In this document: piece after piece, positions 1-9,825 of the stretch
Position numbering within the stretch: the stretch's first letter is position 1
Layout of the letters: each line of letters opens with the position of its first letter
Assembly: GCA_023426365.1 (NCBI GenBank)
Contig: JAFAAW010000028.1
Span: forward strand, 1-57,519
Length of the DNA stretch: 57,519 nt
Reading direction: 5' to 3'
Origin: Pseudomonadota bacterium
GTDB taxonomy: Bacteria; Pseudomonadota; Alphaproteobacteria; Rhodospirillales; Magnetospirillaceae
The notes under the pieces: generated by a model
The model's input: the letters and a program-made list of their open reading frames with translations, nothing else
Told to the model about the DNA's origin: nothing
Database searches by the model: none
Position numbers and translations under genes: made by a program

Positions 1-73
1 GGGCGGATGCGTCGATGAACGCACGTTCTTCGGCGGGATCGTTGAACTCGCCGGTCCAGGAAATCGCGCTCAC
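1..73 (-). CDS. 5' end of an unidentified protein, cut by the window edge
   Basis: Only the first 24 codons are present. The reading frame starts with GTG at 73 and gives VSAISWTGEFNDPAEERAFI followed by DASA. A very good Shine-Dalgarno (GGAGGA) lies 5 bases upstream (complement of 78-83), which is why I accept the GTG start although nothing more of the gene can be seen. The family cannot be told from 24 residues. The gene reads off the left edge, and its promoter must lie within 74-240, before dispersed repeat copy 1. Confidence 0.55.
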   Translation of the reverse strand, partial: MSAISWTGEFNDPAEERAFIDASA

Positions 74-242
74 CAATCCTCCTCGGCGCAACGGACAGGC
101 CCGGGCATGACGGCCCTGACGGGAAAGGCTCCGGCAAGGGCGGATCAAGGGCAATGGTAGAACCTGGCCTGCCCGGCGACAAGTGAACAAAGCCCGACCC
201 ATGTCCCGTGGGTTGGCTCTTTGCCGGATCGGGTGGGGCCGC

Positions 243-343
243 CCCTGGAGCGGCGAGCGCTCAATCTGTCGCACATCCGCGTGCCCGGCGTGGGCCAAAC
301 ACAAAACCAGGCCAGCATGCGGCATATTTGACGCTCGATGATC
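243..343 (+). repeat. Dispersed intergenic repeat, copy 1
   Basis: This copy shares its sequence with 12121-12222 (same strand) and 2957-3095 (opposite strand). Shared blocks in order are CTGGAGCGG, CGCTCAATCTG, CGCAC, GGGCCAAACA, AAAACCAG and TTGACGCTCGA. It ends about 6 bp before the stop codon of the membrane-protein gene at 349-720, so it fills the gap between two minus-strand genes. No coding potential is evident. Confidence 0.75.
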
Positions 344-348
344 CTGTT

Positions 349-720
349 TCAACCGTGACGAACGGCCGTGCGCAGTCGCTCGGCCCGCGCCATCACGCCC
401 CGCCACATGATCCATGCCACCGCGGGCAGCATCAGCGTCAGGCCCAGCCGCAGCAGCAGCTGGCCGGCGCCGCGATGCTCGCCATCGATCAGGATGGCGT
501 CGGCACAGGCATAGCGGCGGGCGAAGCTGCCCTCGCACTGGCTGACCCTGTCCTGGATGACGGGGGCGCGGTGGTGTTCCAGGTCGTCGGGGGTCAGGTC
601 GTGGATCAGGACGGCGCCCACCACGGCAATCCACAGGCAGCACACCACGCTCAGCATTTTGCCGAGGAAGGCGAGACGGGTGTACAGCGCCTCAAGCGGA
701 TTGGGTGCGCGATGGTTCAT
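349..720 (-). CDS. Small two-TM inner-membrane protein, unknown function
   Basis: The protein has 123 residues and begins MNHRAPNPLEALYTRLAFLG. A hydrophobic segment at about 18-42 (MLSVVCCLWIAVVGAVLI) and a second at about 88-107 (LLLRLGLTLMLPAVAWIMW) suggest two membrane helices around a 45-residue loop holding two Cys (SQCEGSFARRYACAD) that could pair. The Arg-rich tail (RAERLRTAVRHG) is probably cytoplasmic. I chose ATG 720, with AAGG a short distance upstream. The gene is divergent from pepA, with a 259-bp gap that must carry both promoters. I do not recognise the family. Confidence 0.7.
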   Translation of the reverse strand: MNHRAPNPLEALYTRLAFLGKMLSVVCCLWIAVVGAVLIHDLTPDDLEHHRAPVIQDRVSQCEGSFARRYACADAILIDGEHRGAGQLLLRLGLTLMLPAVAWIMWRGVMARAERLRTAVRHG

Positions 721-979
721 GGTCCACTGCCTTGGCTTCTGCCGACCGGTGGAATCGGTCCTGGTTTCTACTGCCAGGGTGCCACTTTCGGACTGTGCAT
801 ATCAATAGCTTCCACACCATGCGATGCGGCTTCGTTCCCGGACTGGTCCGTGAACATGGTATCTGAAAGGCAGCAATGGGAACGGACAGAGGCCAGTCCT
901 CCTTCCGCTGCGGGTTTCCCTTCGGCGCCGGGATCGCTACATTGTGGGCACGCATTTCTGCCGAGAGGACCCCGCCATC

Positions 980-2476
<1,497 letters not shown>

Positions 2477-2502
2477 CGCCTCCGGGCGTCATCCGACCGG
2501 CC

Positions 2503-2958
2503 ATGACTCAGATCGGCTTTTATCACCTTACCCGCCTTGCCCTGGATCAGGCGTTGCCGCGCCTGCTGGAAAAGGCGGTCGCCGCCGGGCTGAAGGTGGT
2601 GGTCATGGCCGGCAGCAGTGAGCGGGTCGAACACCTGAACGGCCTGCTGTGGACCTATAACGAGGAAAGCTGGCTGCCCCACGGCGCCGCCTCGGATGGC
2701 GAGGCGGCGTTGCAGCCCGTCTGGCTGACCGATGCGGACGAAAATCCCAACGGCGCCACCGTGCTGGTGCTGTGCGACGGCGTCACCCCGGCCGATGTGG
2801 GGGCCTATGCCCGCTGCCTGGACCTGTTCGACGGCCGCGACGACGAGGCGGTGCAGGCCGCCCGCCAGCGCTGGAAAACCTGGAAGGCCGCGGGCCACGA
2901 ACTGGTCTATTACCAGCAGACCGAGCGCGGCGGCTGGGAAGAAAAGGCGCGCGCCTAG
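2503..2958 (+). CDS. holC: DNA polymerase III chi subunit
   Basis: The protein has 151 residues and starts MTQIGFYHLTRLALDQALPR. Chi is the clamp-loader accessory subunit that links the replicase to SSB-coated DNA. Family features visible here are the N-terminal FYHL, the central LNGLLWTY..SWLPHG block, the WLTD..NPNGATVLVL block and the C-terminal QRWKTWKAAGHELVYYQQ. Its position 26 bp after pepA is a common arrangement in alphaproteobacteria. I chose the ATG that begins the family-typical MxxxxFYHL; longer in-frame extensions into pepA are spurious. The TAG stop lies in the end of a dispersed repeat copy. Confidence 0.93.
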   Translation: MTQIGFYHLTRLALDQALPRLLEKAVAAGLKVVVMAGSSERVEHLNGLLWTYNEESWLPHGAASDGEAALQPVWLTDADENPNGATVLVLCDGVTPADVGAYARCLDLFDGRDDEAVQAARQRWKTWKAAGHELVYYQQTERGGWEEKARA

Positions 2959-3095
2959 ACCATCGAGCGTCAAGTACGACGCAGGGTCGCCTCGGTCCAT
3001 GTTTGGCCCTTGCCGGGCGCGCGCCTCGGCACGATTGGCCTCCGGCTCAATGGCGGCAGATCGCGGCTGTGCGCCAGATTGAGCGCTCGCCGCCC
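2957..3095 (-). repeat. Dispersed intergenic repeat, copy 2 (inverted)
   Basis: On the minus strand this reads GGCGAGCGCTCAATCTGGCG, then CACAGCCGC, an insertion of about 40 bp relative to the other copies, GGGCCAAACAT, and finally ACTTGACGCTCGATGGTC. It begins within the stop codon of holC, so the repeat's TAG supplies or coincides with that stop. Confidence 0.75.
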
Positions 3096-3229
3096 TAAGG
3101 AAACCGCCGGCGCCCTGGCTGGTGTCCGGGCCTTGGCAAAAAAAGAGAGCGACGCCGCCATCCCCCCGCTTGAAACCGTGTCCCCGGCGATTATTTCCCG
3201 CGGCGGTTTCCACAACAGCGGAGTACCCC

Positions 3230-3745
3230 ATGGATCGTGACGACAAGGTCGCCATCGACGGGCTTTTCGACCGCCTGCGCCAGGCCGAGGCCCACGCGGC
3301 CCCGCGCGACGCCGAGGCGGAAGCCCATATCCATGACACGCTGGCCCGCCAACCGCTGGCGCCCTATTACATGGCCCAGGCGCTGCTGGTGCAGGAACAG
3401 GCGCTGGCCGCCCTTCATGCCCGCGTCGAGCAGCTCGAGCACGACCTGGCCAATCGCCCGGCGGGCGGCGGCTTCCTCGCCGGGCTGTTCGGTGGCGGCC
3501 CCAGGCCGGCGGACGGCGCGCCCATGGTCCGCGGCACCCATCCCATCGCGGGCGGCATGGCGCCGTTCCAGCAAGCCCCGCGCGGCAGCTTCCTTGCCGG
3601 CGCGCTGCAAACCGCGGCCGGCGTGGCGGGCGGCATGGTGCTGGGCAACCTGATCGGCTCCATGTTCGCGGGCGACGCCCAGGCGGCCCCCGCGCCGGAG
3701 CAGGATGGCGGGGAGGACTTCGCCTTCGACGGCGAGGACGAATAG
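3230..3745 (+). CDS. DUF2076-family protein
   Basis: The protein has 171 residues. An N-terminal acidic helical part (MDRDDKVAIDGLFDRLRQAE) and a central coiled-coil stretch (QALLVQEQALAALHARVEQL) are followed by Gly-rich segments (GGGFLAGLFGGG; LQTAAGVAGGMVLGNLIGSM) and an acidic tail (GGEDFAFDGEDE). This is the usual layout of the DUF2076 family, whose role is unknown. The start is ATG 3230 with CGGAG 5-9 bases upstream; the frame is open further 5' but lacks a good ribosome site. It follows holC by about 270 bp, most of it the inverted repeat copy, so it probably has its own promoter. Confidence 0.85.
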   Translation: MDRDDKVAIDGLFDRLRQAEAHAAPRDAEAEAHIHDTLARQPLAPYYMAQALLVQEQALAALHARVEQLEHDLANRPAGGGFLAGLFGGGPRPADGAPMVRGTHPIAGGMAPFQQAPRGSFLAGALQTAAGVAGGMVLGNLIGSMFAGDAQAAPAPEQDGGEDFAFDGEDE

Positions 3746-3767
3746 CAACAAGCGGGTGAGTCGCGCT

Positions 3768-3796
3768 CCCCGTGGGGCGCGATTGCCCCACAGGGG
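3768..3796 (+). terminator. GC-rich hairpin after the DUF2076 gene
   Basis: CCCC plus GTGGGGC pairs with GCCCCAC and GGGG, with one bulged A and loop GCGATT. There is no U-run after it. Its right arm contains the GGGGAGG that could serve as ribosome site for the ORF at 3811, so it could either terminate the upstream transcript or hide that site. Confidence 0.4.
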
Positions 3797-3810
3797 AGGT
3801 CTCATACTGG

Positions 3811-4098
3811 ATGCTTGCGTTTCCTTCGACGATGGTGGCTGTTGCATTGAACCTGGCATCCTTTGAGATGGGCGATGCGCGCGCGGACCCCGCGATCTGT
3901 TGGCAAAGGCTGCGCGTGCTGCATTCAGCGATCGAGGAACGCAGCGCCACCGCGCCAGGGCATCTGATCGTGCGCGTCCATCGCGACCGCGAACGCGCGG
4001 CGCGCCTGTGCCGCAGGGGCGACCACGAGGCGGGGTTGGACCTGATCGACAGCAGCCTGAAGGACCTGATGAAGCACCGCGACCGCGGCGACCGCTGA
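3811..4098 (+). CDS. Small hypothetical protein
   Basis: The protein has 95 residues and starts MLAFPSTMVAVALNLASFEM. It contains HSAIEERSATAPGHLIVRVH and an Arg-rich helical second half ending KDLMKHRDRGDR. I chose ATG 3811, about 11 bases after GGGGAGG; ATG 3832 and ATG 3868 are alternatives. There is no signal peptide and no recognisable family. It lies between a hairpin and the FUSC gene (200-bp gap). The frame is open and the composition is not shadow-like, but coding status is not certain. Confidence 0.5.
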   Translation: MLAFPSTMVAVALNLASFEMGDARADPAICWQRLRVLHSAIEERSATAPGHLIVRVHRDRERAARLCRRGDHEAGLDLIDSSLKDLMKHRDRGDR

Positions 4099-4298
4099 CG
4101 CGTGCGCAGATGGGCCGGGGGCGGGGGCGGGGGCGTCGATGCCGCCCGGGACCGCGGCCACCCCGCAGCTCGGCTTTTGAGAATCGGGACGAAGGAAATA
4201 TCATGATGCCGGCCCGGCGGGGCGCCCGTACCCGCCGGGCGCCAAGCGCGCGCGGCCCGAACGCGGCCGCCGCTGGAAGGCCGCTGGAAGAAGGCATC

Positions 4299-5390
4299 AT
4301 GAGAACGTCGTGGTGGGACCGCCTGACGGCGGCGGTGCAAGGCGAATTCACCCATCTGGTCACCGTCAACCGCAGCGACCGCATGTGGCAGATGCCGTTC
4401 GCCGCCGCCCTGTCCACCGGCTTGCCGTTGCTGGTGGGGGCGTGGTTCGACCGGCTGGATTACGGTCTGGTGTCGTCGCTGGCGGGGCTGGTGTTCCTGT
4501 ATCTGCCGGCCACCGCGCTGTCGCACCGCATGGTCTTCACCATGGCCTGCGCCTTCGCCATGACCGCCTGCTACACGCTGGGCCTTCTCAGCCATTTCGT
4601 GCCGGTGCTGATGATGCCGGTGCTGATCTTCATCTCCATCCTGGCGACCATGCTGTGCCGGTTCTACGGGGTCGGCATTCCCGGCAGCCTGTTCTTCATC
4701 ATGGTGGCGTCGATCGGCGCCTATTCGCCGGTCGGCATCCTGGACGTGCCGCTGATGGTGGGGCTGTTCAGCATGGGCACCTTGCTGGCGACGCTGATCG
4801 GGTTCTTCTACAGCGTCCACGCCCTCAGCCTGCGGCCGCCGGTGGCGGCGCCGGCCATGGCGCCGCGCGGTTTCGACTTCATGGTGATGGAGCCGGTGGT
4901 GATCGGCGTGTTCGTGGGCCTGTCGCTGGCGGCGGCCCAGGTGCTGCACCTGGAAAAAGCGTATTGGGTTCCGGTCAGTTGCCTGGCGGTGATCCAGGGT
5001 GCGACCTTGCGCGCGGTGTGGATCAAGAAGCTGCACCGCATCATCGGGACCACCATCGGCCTGCTGGTGGCCTGGGGCGTGCTGTTGCTGCCCTTGGATA
5101 AATGGACCATTCCGCTGGTGATGATGGCGCTCACCTTCATCATCGAAACGGCGGTGGTGCGCCATTACGCCCTTGCCGTCATCTTCATCACCCCCCTGAC
5201 CATCCTGTTGGCCGAGGCGGCGACGCTGGGCCACGGCTCGCCCGCGGCGCTGATCCAGGCGCGCTTCTTCGACACCCTGCTGGGCTGCGTGATCGGTCTG
5301 GTGGGGGGCATGTGCCTGCACAATGCGCGCCTGCGCACCGTCATGGCGGAGCTTCTGCGCCGCTGGCTGCCGGCGCGTCTGCGCGGATAG
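4299..5390 (+). CDS. FUSC-family inner-membrane protein
   Basis: The protein has 363 residues in two hydrophobic blocks: four to five helices at about 25-170, a loop with a Pro/Ala stretch (RPPVAAPAMAPRG), and a second helix block at about 195-335. Between the blocks lies LEKAYWVPVSCLAVIQGATL, close to the conserved FUSC/ArAE core (YWxxxT/SCxxVxQ), and GTTIGLLVAWGVLLL follows. Families of this type include fusaric-acid and aromatic-acid efflux components; the substrate here is unknown. ATG 4299 has GGAAGAAGG just upstream. No partner periplasmic adaptor gene lies beside it. It converges on the cytochrome gene. Confidence 0.85.
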   Translation: MRTSWWDRLTAAVQGEFTHLVTVNRSDRMWQMPFAAALSTGLPLLVGAWFDRLDYGLVSSLAGLVFLYLPATALSHRMVFTMACAFAMTACYTLGLLSHFVPVLMMPVLIFISILATMLCRFYGVGIPGSLFFIMVASIGAYSPVGILDVPLMVGLFSMGTLLATLIGFFYSVHALSLRPPVAAPAMAPRGFDFMVMEPVVIGVFVGLSLAAAQVLHLEKAYWVPVSCLAVIQGATLRAVWIKKLHRIIGTTIGLLVAWGVLLLPLDKWTIPLVMMALTFIIETAVVRHYALAVIFITPLTILLAEAATLGHGSPAALIQARFFDTLLGCVIGLVGGMCLHNARLRTVMAELLRRWLPARLRG

Positions 5391-5403
5391 GCCGAAAAGG
5401 AAA

Positions 5404-5433
5404 GGGCGCGGACGGCCATTGCCGCCCGCGCCC
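5404..5433. terminator. Shared terminator between convergent genes
   Basis: GGGCGCGGACGGC (5404-5416), loop CATT, then GCCGCCCGCGCCC (5421-5433) form a 13-bp stem with one mismatch. AAA precedes it and CTT follows. It sits between the stop of the FUSC gene (+) and the stop of the cytochrome gene (-), the expected place for a bidirectional terminator. Confidence 0.7.
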
Positions 5434-5456
5434 CTTCGCCCGGACCGCTTGCGCGA

Positions 5457-5900
5457 TCAGTCCTTGCGGAACTCTTCGTGGCAGGACTTGCAGGTGCCGC
5501 CCAGGGCCTTGAACGCCTCGATCGACTTGGCCTGGTCGCCCGCCTTGGTGGCGTCGGCCAGGGCGACGGCGGCGGCGAACGCCTTCTTGCCGGCTTCCTG
5601 GAACTTGGCCGGCTCGGTCCAGATGTTGGCCTTGGCCTTGGTCTCGCCCTTGTCGGAGCCGGCCGGATAGGCATCGCCCATGTGCTTGAAGGCATCGACG
5701 ATGCCTTCGGCGTGCCAGGCGGCGTTGTTGGTCGGACCCTTCAACAGCAGGGCGGCCTTGATGCCCTGCATGTGGGCGGCGGCCAGCTTGTAGATGGCCT
5801 GGCGATGGACGATGGACTGGTTGGTTTCGTCGGCATGGGCGGTGGCGGCAAAGGCCGACAGCGACGCCGCGGCGGCGGCCAACAGGACCAGCTTCTTCAT
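5457..5900 (-). CDS. Periplasmic cytochrome c' / c-556 family protein
   Basis: The protein has 147 residues. The signal peptide MKKLVLLAAAAASLSAFAAT ends AHA before DETNQ, giving export to the periplasm. The mature part is a four-helix-bundle cytochrome with the haem site CKSCH close to the C-terminus (about 138-142, then EEFRKD), the hallmark of the cytochrome c'/c-556 fold. I cannot tell from sequence whether the haem iron has a Met sixth ligand. The start is ATG 5900, with GAGGGGAG 9 bases upstream; GTG 5903 directly before it is possible. Family members bind NO or carry electrons; nothing here decides which. It is monocistronic, with an upstream region rich in inverted repeats. Confidence 0.9.
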   Translation of the reverse strand: MKKLVLLAAAAASLSAFAATAHADETNQSIVHRQAIYKLAAAHMQGIKAALLLKGPTNNAAWHAEGIVDAFKHMGDAYPAGSDKGETKAKANIWTEPAKFQEAGKKAFAAAVALADATKAGDQAKSIEAFKALGGTCKSCHEEFRKD

Positions 5901-5941
5901 CACGTGCTACTCCCCTCGGGTTGCTCGAAGTGGGTGGGACC

Positions 5942-5962
5942 ATGCGCGGTTTCACCGCGCAT
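5942..5962. promoter_or_regulatory. Perfect 9-bp inverted repeat upstream of the cytochrome gene
   Basis: The arms ATGCGCGGT (5942-5950) and ACCGCGCAT (5954-5962) are separated by TTC. The site lies about 42 bp upstream of the start codon and could be an operator or an mRNA hairpin near the 5' end. I cannot assign a regulator. Confidence 0.4.
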
Positions 5963-5987
5963 TGAAACCATCAATCGATAAAATCAG

Positions 5988-6005
5988 TGTTTCCTAATGG
6001 AAACA
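5988..6005 (-). terminator. Hairpin after the histidine kinase gene
   Basis: TGTTTCC (5988-5994), spacer TAAT, GGAAACA (5999-6005) is a perfect 7-bp inverted repeat directly downstream of the kinase stop. Read on the minus strand it is followed by CTGATTTTAT, so a weak terminator is plausible. It also lies upstream of the cytochrome gene and could instead be a protein-binding site. Confidence 0.4.
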
Positions 6006-6009
6006 ACCC

Positions 6010-7749
6010 CTAATCGGTCTTGACCACCACGGCAAAACTGGACCCCTTGCCCGGTTCCGAGTGCAGCTCGATGCCATGGCCCAGCAACTGGGCGGTGCGT
6101 CGCACCACCCCCAGGCCCAGGCCCAGGCCGCGATGGGCGCCGCTGCCCTTTTCGCCCAGGCGGGTGAAGTCCTCGAACACGGCGTCGCGCTTGTCGGCCG
6201 GAATGCCCAGGCCGCTATCCACCACGCAGATGGCGACGCTGTCGCCGCGCCGACGGCAGCCCAGTACCACGCCGCCCCGTTCCGTATAGCGGATGGCATT
6301 GACCAGAAGGTTGCGCAGCAGGCGCTCCAGCAGCACCGGGTCGCTGACCACCCGGGCGCCGGTGGGAACGACGCGAAGCGCCAGCCCCTTGGCGGTGGCT
6401 TCCGGCTCCATCTGGTCGTACAGGCTGGCCAGCATGGGCATCAGCGGGAAGCGGCCGATCTGCGGCTGCACCTTGCCCGCCTCCAGGGTGGACAGGTCCA
6501 GCAGCGTGGTCAGCAGCGATTGGGTGGCGTCCACGCTTTGGCGCAGCTTTTCCACCACGTTCAGATGGGGGGTGCCGTCCAGGCGGGCGGCCAGAACCTC
6601 GACGAACATGCCGGCGGCCTGCAACGGCTGGCGCAAGTCATGGCTGGCCGAGGCCAGGAAGCGCGTCTTGCTTTCGTTGGCGCGGCGGGCTTCCTCGGCG
6701 CGGGTGTTGGCTTCCTCGGTGCGCTCGCGCACCTTTTCCTCCAGCCCGTGGATCAGCGCTTCCTCGCGGCTCAGGCTGGCGAAGGTGAAGCTGACCAGCG
6801 CCCAGGTCAGCCCGATCAGCAGAATGCCGATCACCGCGCTGGACCATGCCGCGCGGCGCCATTCCGCCAGGGCATCGTCAATGGCGACGCCGGCCACCAC
6901 CACCAGGCCGAATTCCGAAACCAGCCGATAGGCGACCAGGCGCTCCACATTGTCCAGCAGGCTGGAGGCCACCAGAATGCCGCTGGGGTCGCCACGCTTG
7001 AGCGCCTGGCTCAGCGAGCCGTCGGCCACCGACGCGCCGGCCCAGCGGTCCGGGTCGGGCTGGCGCAGGATGATGCGGCCGTCCAGATCGACCACGCTGA
7101 TGGCGGCGTGGTTGCCCAGCGGCAGGGTGCGATAGAAATCGGTGAAGGTGTCGGCGTCGAAGCCGGCCACGGCCACGCCCAAAAATTCGCCGTCGGGGGT
7201 CTCGATCCGGCGGCTCATGTGAAAGGCCTGCTTGTCGCGGTGCTTGGTGTGAACCAGCGGCCCGATGACGATGTCGCGCCGCCCCGTCTTGTGGGCGCTG
7301 AAATAGTGGCGGTCCGACACGTTGCTGCGCGCCGCCGGGAATTGCACGGTGCCCAGCCTGACCTCGCCCTCGGCGTCGGCGATCCACAGCGTGCCCGGTT
7401 CCGGCAATCCCTGGTCCAGGGCCAGCAGCTCGCGCCAGGCGCGTTCGTCGTTGGTCAGTTGCGCCATGGGGCGCGAGCGTCCCAGTTGGGCGACGCGGCC
7501 GACGATGAAATCCGACGCCCTCAGCGTGCGGACGATGTGCTCCTCCAACAGGCGGGCGGCATCGGCGGCGCGGGTGCGGGCATCGTCCAGGTGGGCGTGG
7601 TAGGACTGGTAGAGCAACAGGCCGGCAAGGCCGGCGGCCAACACGGCGCCGAAGGTGACCAGCAAGCGCAGGCGTTGCCGCAATTGCAGGGTATGGCGAT
7701 CAGACGTGCTCAGGCCATGGGGCACGGTCGGGGGCTCATGTCTTGCCAT
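6010..7749 (-). CDS. Membrane sensor histidine kinase with periplasmic Cache-like domain
   Basis: The protein has 579 residues. TM1 is at about 29-48, a periplasmic sensor domain of the PDC/Cache type spans about 50-298 (NVSDRHYFSAHKTGR..IGPLVH), TM2 is at about 301-324, a coiled coil follows at about 330-362, then the HisKA domain with phospho-acceptor His370 (FLASASHDLRQPLQAAG). The ATPase domain shows the N box (NLLVNAIRYT), G1 box (VVDSGLGIPADK) and G2 box (GLGLGLGVV). There is no fused receiver and no response-regulator gene next to it, so the partner is elsewhere. The start is ATG 7749; GTG 7758 is an alternative and the ribosome site is weak for both. It follows the ABC-F gene by 58 bp and may share its transcript. 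Confidence 0.9.
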   Translation of the reverse strand: MARHEPPTVPHGLSTSDRHTLQLRQRLRLLVTFGAVLAAGLAGLLLYQSYHAHLDDARTRAADAARLLEEHIVRTLRASDFIVGRVAQLGRSRPMAQLTNDERAWRELLALDQGLPEPGTLWIADAEGEVRLGTVQFPAARSNVSDRHYFSAHKTGRRDIVIGPLVHTKHRDKQAFHMSRRIETPDGEFLGVAVAGFDADTFTDFYRTLPLGNHAAISVVDLDGRIILRQPDPDRWAGASVADGSLSQALKRGDPSGILVASSLLDNVERLVAYRLVSEFGLVVVAGVAIDDALAEWRRAAWSSAVIGILLIGLTWALVSFTFASLSREEALIHGLEEKVRERTEEANTRAEEARRANESKTRFLASASHDLRQPLQAAGMFVEVLAARLDGTPHLNVVEKLRQSVDATQSLLTTLLDLSTLEAGKVQPQIGRFPLMPMLASLYDQMEPEATAKGLALRVVPTGARVVSDPVLLERLLRNLLVNAIRYTERGGVVLGCRRRGDSVAICVVDSGLGIPADKRDAVFEDFTRLGEKGSGAHRGLGLGLGVVRRTAQLLGHGIELHSEPGKGSSFAVVVKTD

Positions 7750-7807
7750 TGATCGCACTACCCTAACGGGTCGGTGAATTTTGGCAAGTGCGATCAGCGG
7801 TGGTGGT

Positions 7808-9688
7808 CTACGCCGTCGCCTGGGCCTGTTCCAGCTCCTCGTGGGCCATCAGCCAGGTGGCTTCGGCCTCGGCGATGGCCTTGTCCAGTTCGCCGCGCTC
7901 GCGCTGCAACTGGGTGACCTTGTCGGCCGGCCCCTGATACAGCGCGGGATCGGCCAGCTTTTCCTCGATGGTCGATTTGCGGGCCAGCAGCTTTTCCAGC
8001 GCCTTTTCCGCCTCGAACGCCTTTTTGCGCAAGGGGGCAAGCTGGGCGCGGATCTCGGCGGCGGCGCGCCGTTCGTCCTTGCGCGACGGGCCGTCGGCCT
8101 TGGCGTCGCCGCCGCGCCGCGCCTCGCGCGCACGCTCCAGCAACAGCTTGCGATAGGCGGCCAGATCGCCGTCGAACGACGTCACCTTGCCATCGGCCAC
8201 CAGCAGCAGGCGGTCGGCCACCAGCTCGATCAGGTGGGGGTCGTGACTGACCAGCACCACCGCGCCCTCATAGGCGTTGAGCGCGCTGACCAACGCCTCG
8301 CGCGCGTCGATGTCCAGGTGGTTGGTGGGTTCGTCCAGGATCATCAGGTGGGGCGCGTCGCGGCTCATCAGCGCGAACAGCAGGCGCGCCTTCTCGCCGC
8401 CCGACAGGTTGGCGACACGCACGTCGGCGCGGTCCTGCTCGAAGCCGAAGCGGCCGAGCTGGGCACGCACCCGGGCTTCGGGCGCGTCCTTCATCAGTTC
8501 GGCCATGTGGTCGAAGGCGGTGCGGTCCAGCCGCAATTCCTCGGTCTGGTGCTGGGCGAAATAGCCGACCTTGAGCTTGCCCGAGCGCCGCATCTCGCCG
8601 CCCAGCAGGTCCAGGCGGCCGGACAGCACTTTGGACAGGGTGGATTTGCCGTTGCCGTTGGCACCCAGCAGGGCGATGCGGTCGTCCATGTCGATGCGCA
8701 GGTTCAGGCCGCGCAGCACCACATGGTCGCCATAGCCGGCGATGCCGCCTTCCACCGCCACGATGGGGGGCGACAGCGGCTCGGGATCGGGAAAGTCGAA
8801 GCTGAAGCTGCGCTCCTCGACCACCGCCACCACCGGCTCCATCTTCTCCAGCATCTTTATGCGGCTTTGCGCCTGCGCGGCCTTGCTGGCCTTGGCGCGG
8901 AAGCGGTCGATGAAGGACTGGATCTTCTTGCGCTGTTCCAGTTGCTTGGCCTGGGCCTTGGCGGCCAGTTCCATCTTTTCGCGGCGCACGCGGACGAAAT
9001 CGTCGTAATTGCCGCCGTACTGAACCAGCTTGCAGGCTTCCAGGTGAACGATGCGCGAGCACACCTCGTTCAGAAGCTCGCGGTCATGGCTGATGACGAT
9101 CAGCGTGCCGGGATAGGACCCGAGATAGGATTGCAGCCACAGCGTGGCTTCCAGGTCCAGGTGGTTGGTGGGTTCGTCCAGCAGCAGCAGGTCGGGCCGC
9201 GCGAACAGCGCCGAGGCCAGCGCCACGCGCATGCGCCAGCCGCCCGAGAACGACGAGACCGGCCGGGTCTGGGCGTCGGCGTCGAAGCCCAGGCCGGCCA
9301 GGATGGCGGCGGCGCGGGCGGGCGCCGAATGGGCGTCGATGGCGTTCAGGCGCTCGTGGATCTCGGCGATGCGGTGGGCGTCGTGGCAATCCTCGGCTTC
9401 GGCCAGCAAGCGGGCGCGCTCGGTGTCGGCGGCCAGCACGCAATCGATCAGGCTGGTTTCGCCCTCGGGCGCTTCCTGGGCCACCCGGCCGATGCGGGCG
9501 CGCGGCCGCAGGATGATCTCGCCGGCATCGGCGTGCAGTTCGCCCAAGATCAGCTTGAACAGCGTGGATTTGCCGGCGCCGTTGCGCCCGACCAGGCCGA
9601 CGCGGGCGCCGGCGGCCACGTGGACGGTGGCGTCGTCGATCAGGACGCGGCCACCGATACGGAAGACGAGATTGTTGATATGCAGCAT
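7808..9688 (-). CDS. ABC-F family ATPase (YheS/Uup type)
   Basis: The protein has 626 residues with two ABC domains and no membrane segment. Domain 1 has Walker A GRNGAGKST (34-42), signature FSGGW and Walker B LLLLDEPTNHLD. The ABC-F linker with charged helices (EKMELAAKAQAKQLEQRKKI) follows. Domain 2 has Walker A GANGNGKST, signature LSGGEKAR and LMILDEPTNHLD. The C-terminal 90 residues (REARRGGDAKADG.. to EELEQAQA) form a coiled coil as in Uup/YheS. Proteins of this group act on the ribosome rather than in transport. ATG 9688 is divergent from ndk across 212 bp. Confidence 0.93.
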   Translation of the reverse strand: MLHINNLVFRIGGRVLIDDATVHVAAGARVGLVGRNGAGKSTLFKLILGELHADAGEIILRPRARIGRVAQEAPEGETSLIDCVLAADTERARLLAEAEDCHDAHRIAEIHERLNAIDAHSAPARAAAILAGLGFDADAQTRPVSSFSGGWRMRVALASALFARPDLLLLDEPTNHLDLEATLWLQSYLGSYPGTLIVISHDRELLNEVCSRIVHLEACKLVQYGGNYDDFVRVRREKMELAAKAQAKQLEQRKKIQSFIDRFRAKASKAAQAQSRIKMLEKMEPVVAVVEERSFSFDFPDPEPLSPPIVAVEGGIAGYGDHVVLRGLNLRIDMDDRIALLGANGNGKSTLSKVLSGRLDLLGGEMRRSGKLKVGYFAQHQTEELRLDRTAFDHMAELMKDAPEARVRAQLGRFGFEQDRADVRVANLSGGEKARLLFALMSRDAPHLMILDEPTNHLDIDAREALVSALNAYEGAVVLVSHDPHLIELVADRLLLVADGKVTSFDGDLAAYRKLLLERAREARRGGDAKADGPSRKDERRAAAEIRAQLAPLRKKAFEAEKALEKLLARKSTIEEKLADPALYQGPADKVTQLQRERGELDKAIAEAEATWLMAHEELEQAQATA

Positions 9689-9757
9689 GGCGGGCGTGGG
9701 AATATCACGCGCCGCGCCCGCGCGCCATCCCTACGCTTGGCGTGTGCGCCAACTGTG

Positions 9758-9786
9758 TTGCTCTTGGGGGGCGAAGGCTGTATAAC
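9758..9786 (+). promoter_or_regulatory. Sigma70-like promoter for ndk
   Basis: TTGCTC (9758-9763), 17 bp, then TATAAC (9781-9786) is a close match to the housekeeping consensus with ideal spacing. It points toward ndk and would start transcription near 9793, leaving a leader of about 108 nt. Confidence 0.55.
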
Positions 9787-9794
9787 CCCGCCAC

Positions 9795-9825
9795 CCCCGG
9801 ACCGCCGGCCGGACCGGGGCCTTTT
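9795..9825 (+). terminator. Hairpin with T-run in the ndk leader
   Basis: CCCCGG-A-CCG (9795-9804) pairs with CGG-A-CCGGGG (9810-9819) with one A/A mismatch, followed by CCTTTT. This looks like a small intrinsic terminator or 5'-end stabiliser at the start of the predicted ndk transcript. No leader peptide is evident. Confidence 0.4.

Noticed and set aside
944..979. Upstream ATG for pepA
   Set aside because: It adds 12 residues unlike the family and has a poorer ribosome site than ATG 980.
5961..5976. FNR-like site ATTGA-AACCA-TCAAT upstream of cytochrome c'
   Set aside because: The half sites TTGA and TCAA are 5 bp apart, whereas the FNR/Anr consensus needs 6, so it is not a valid match.
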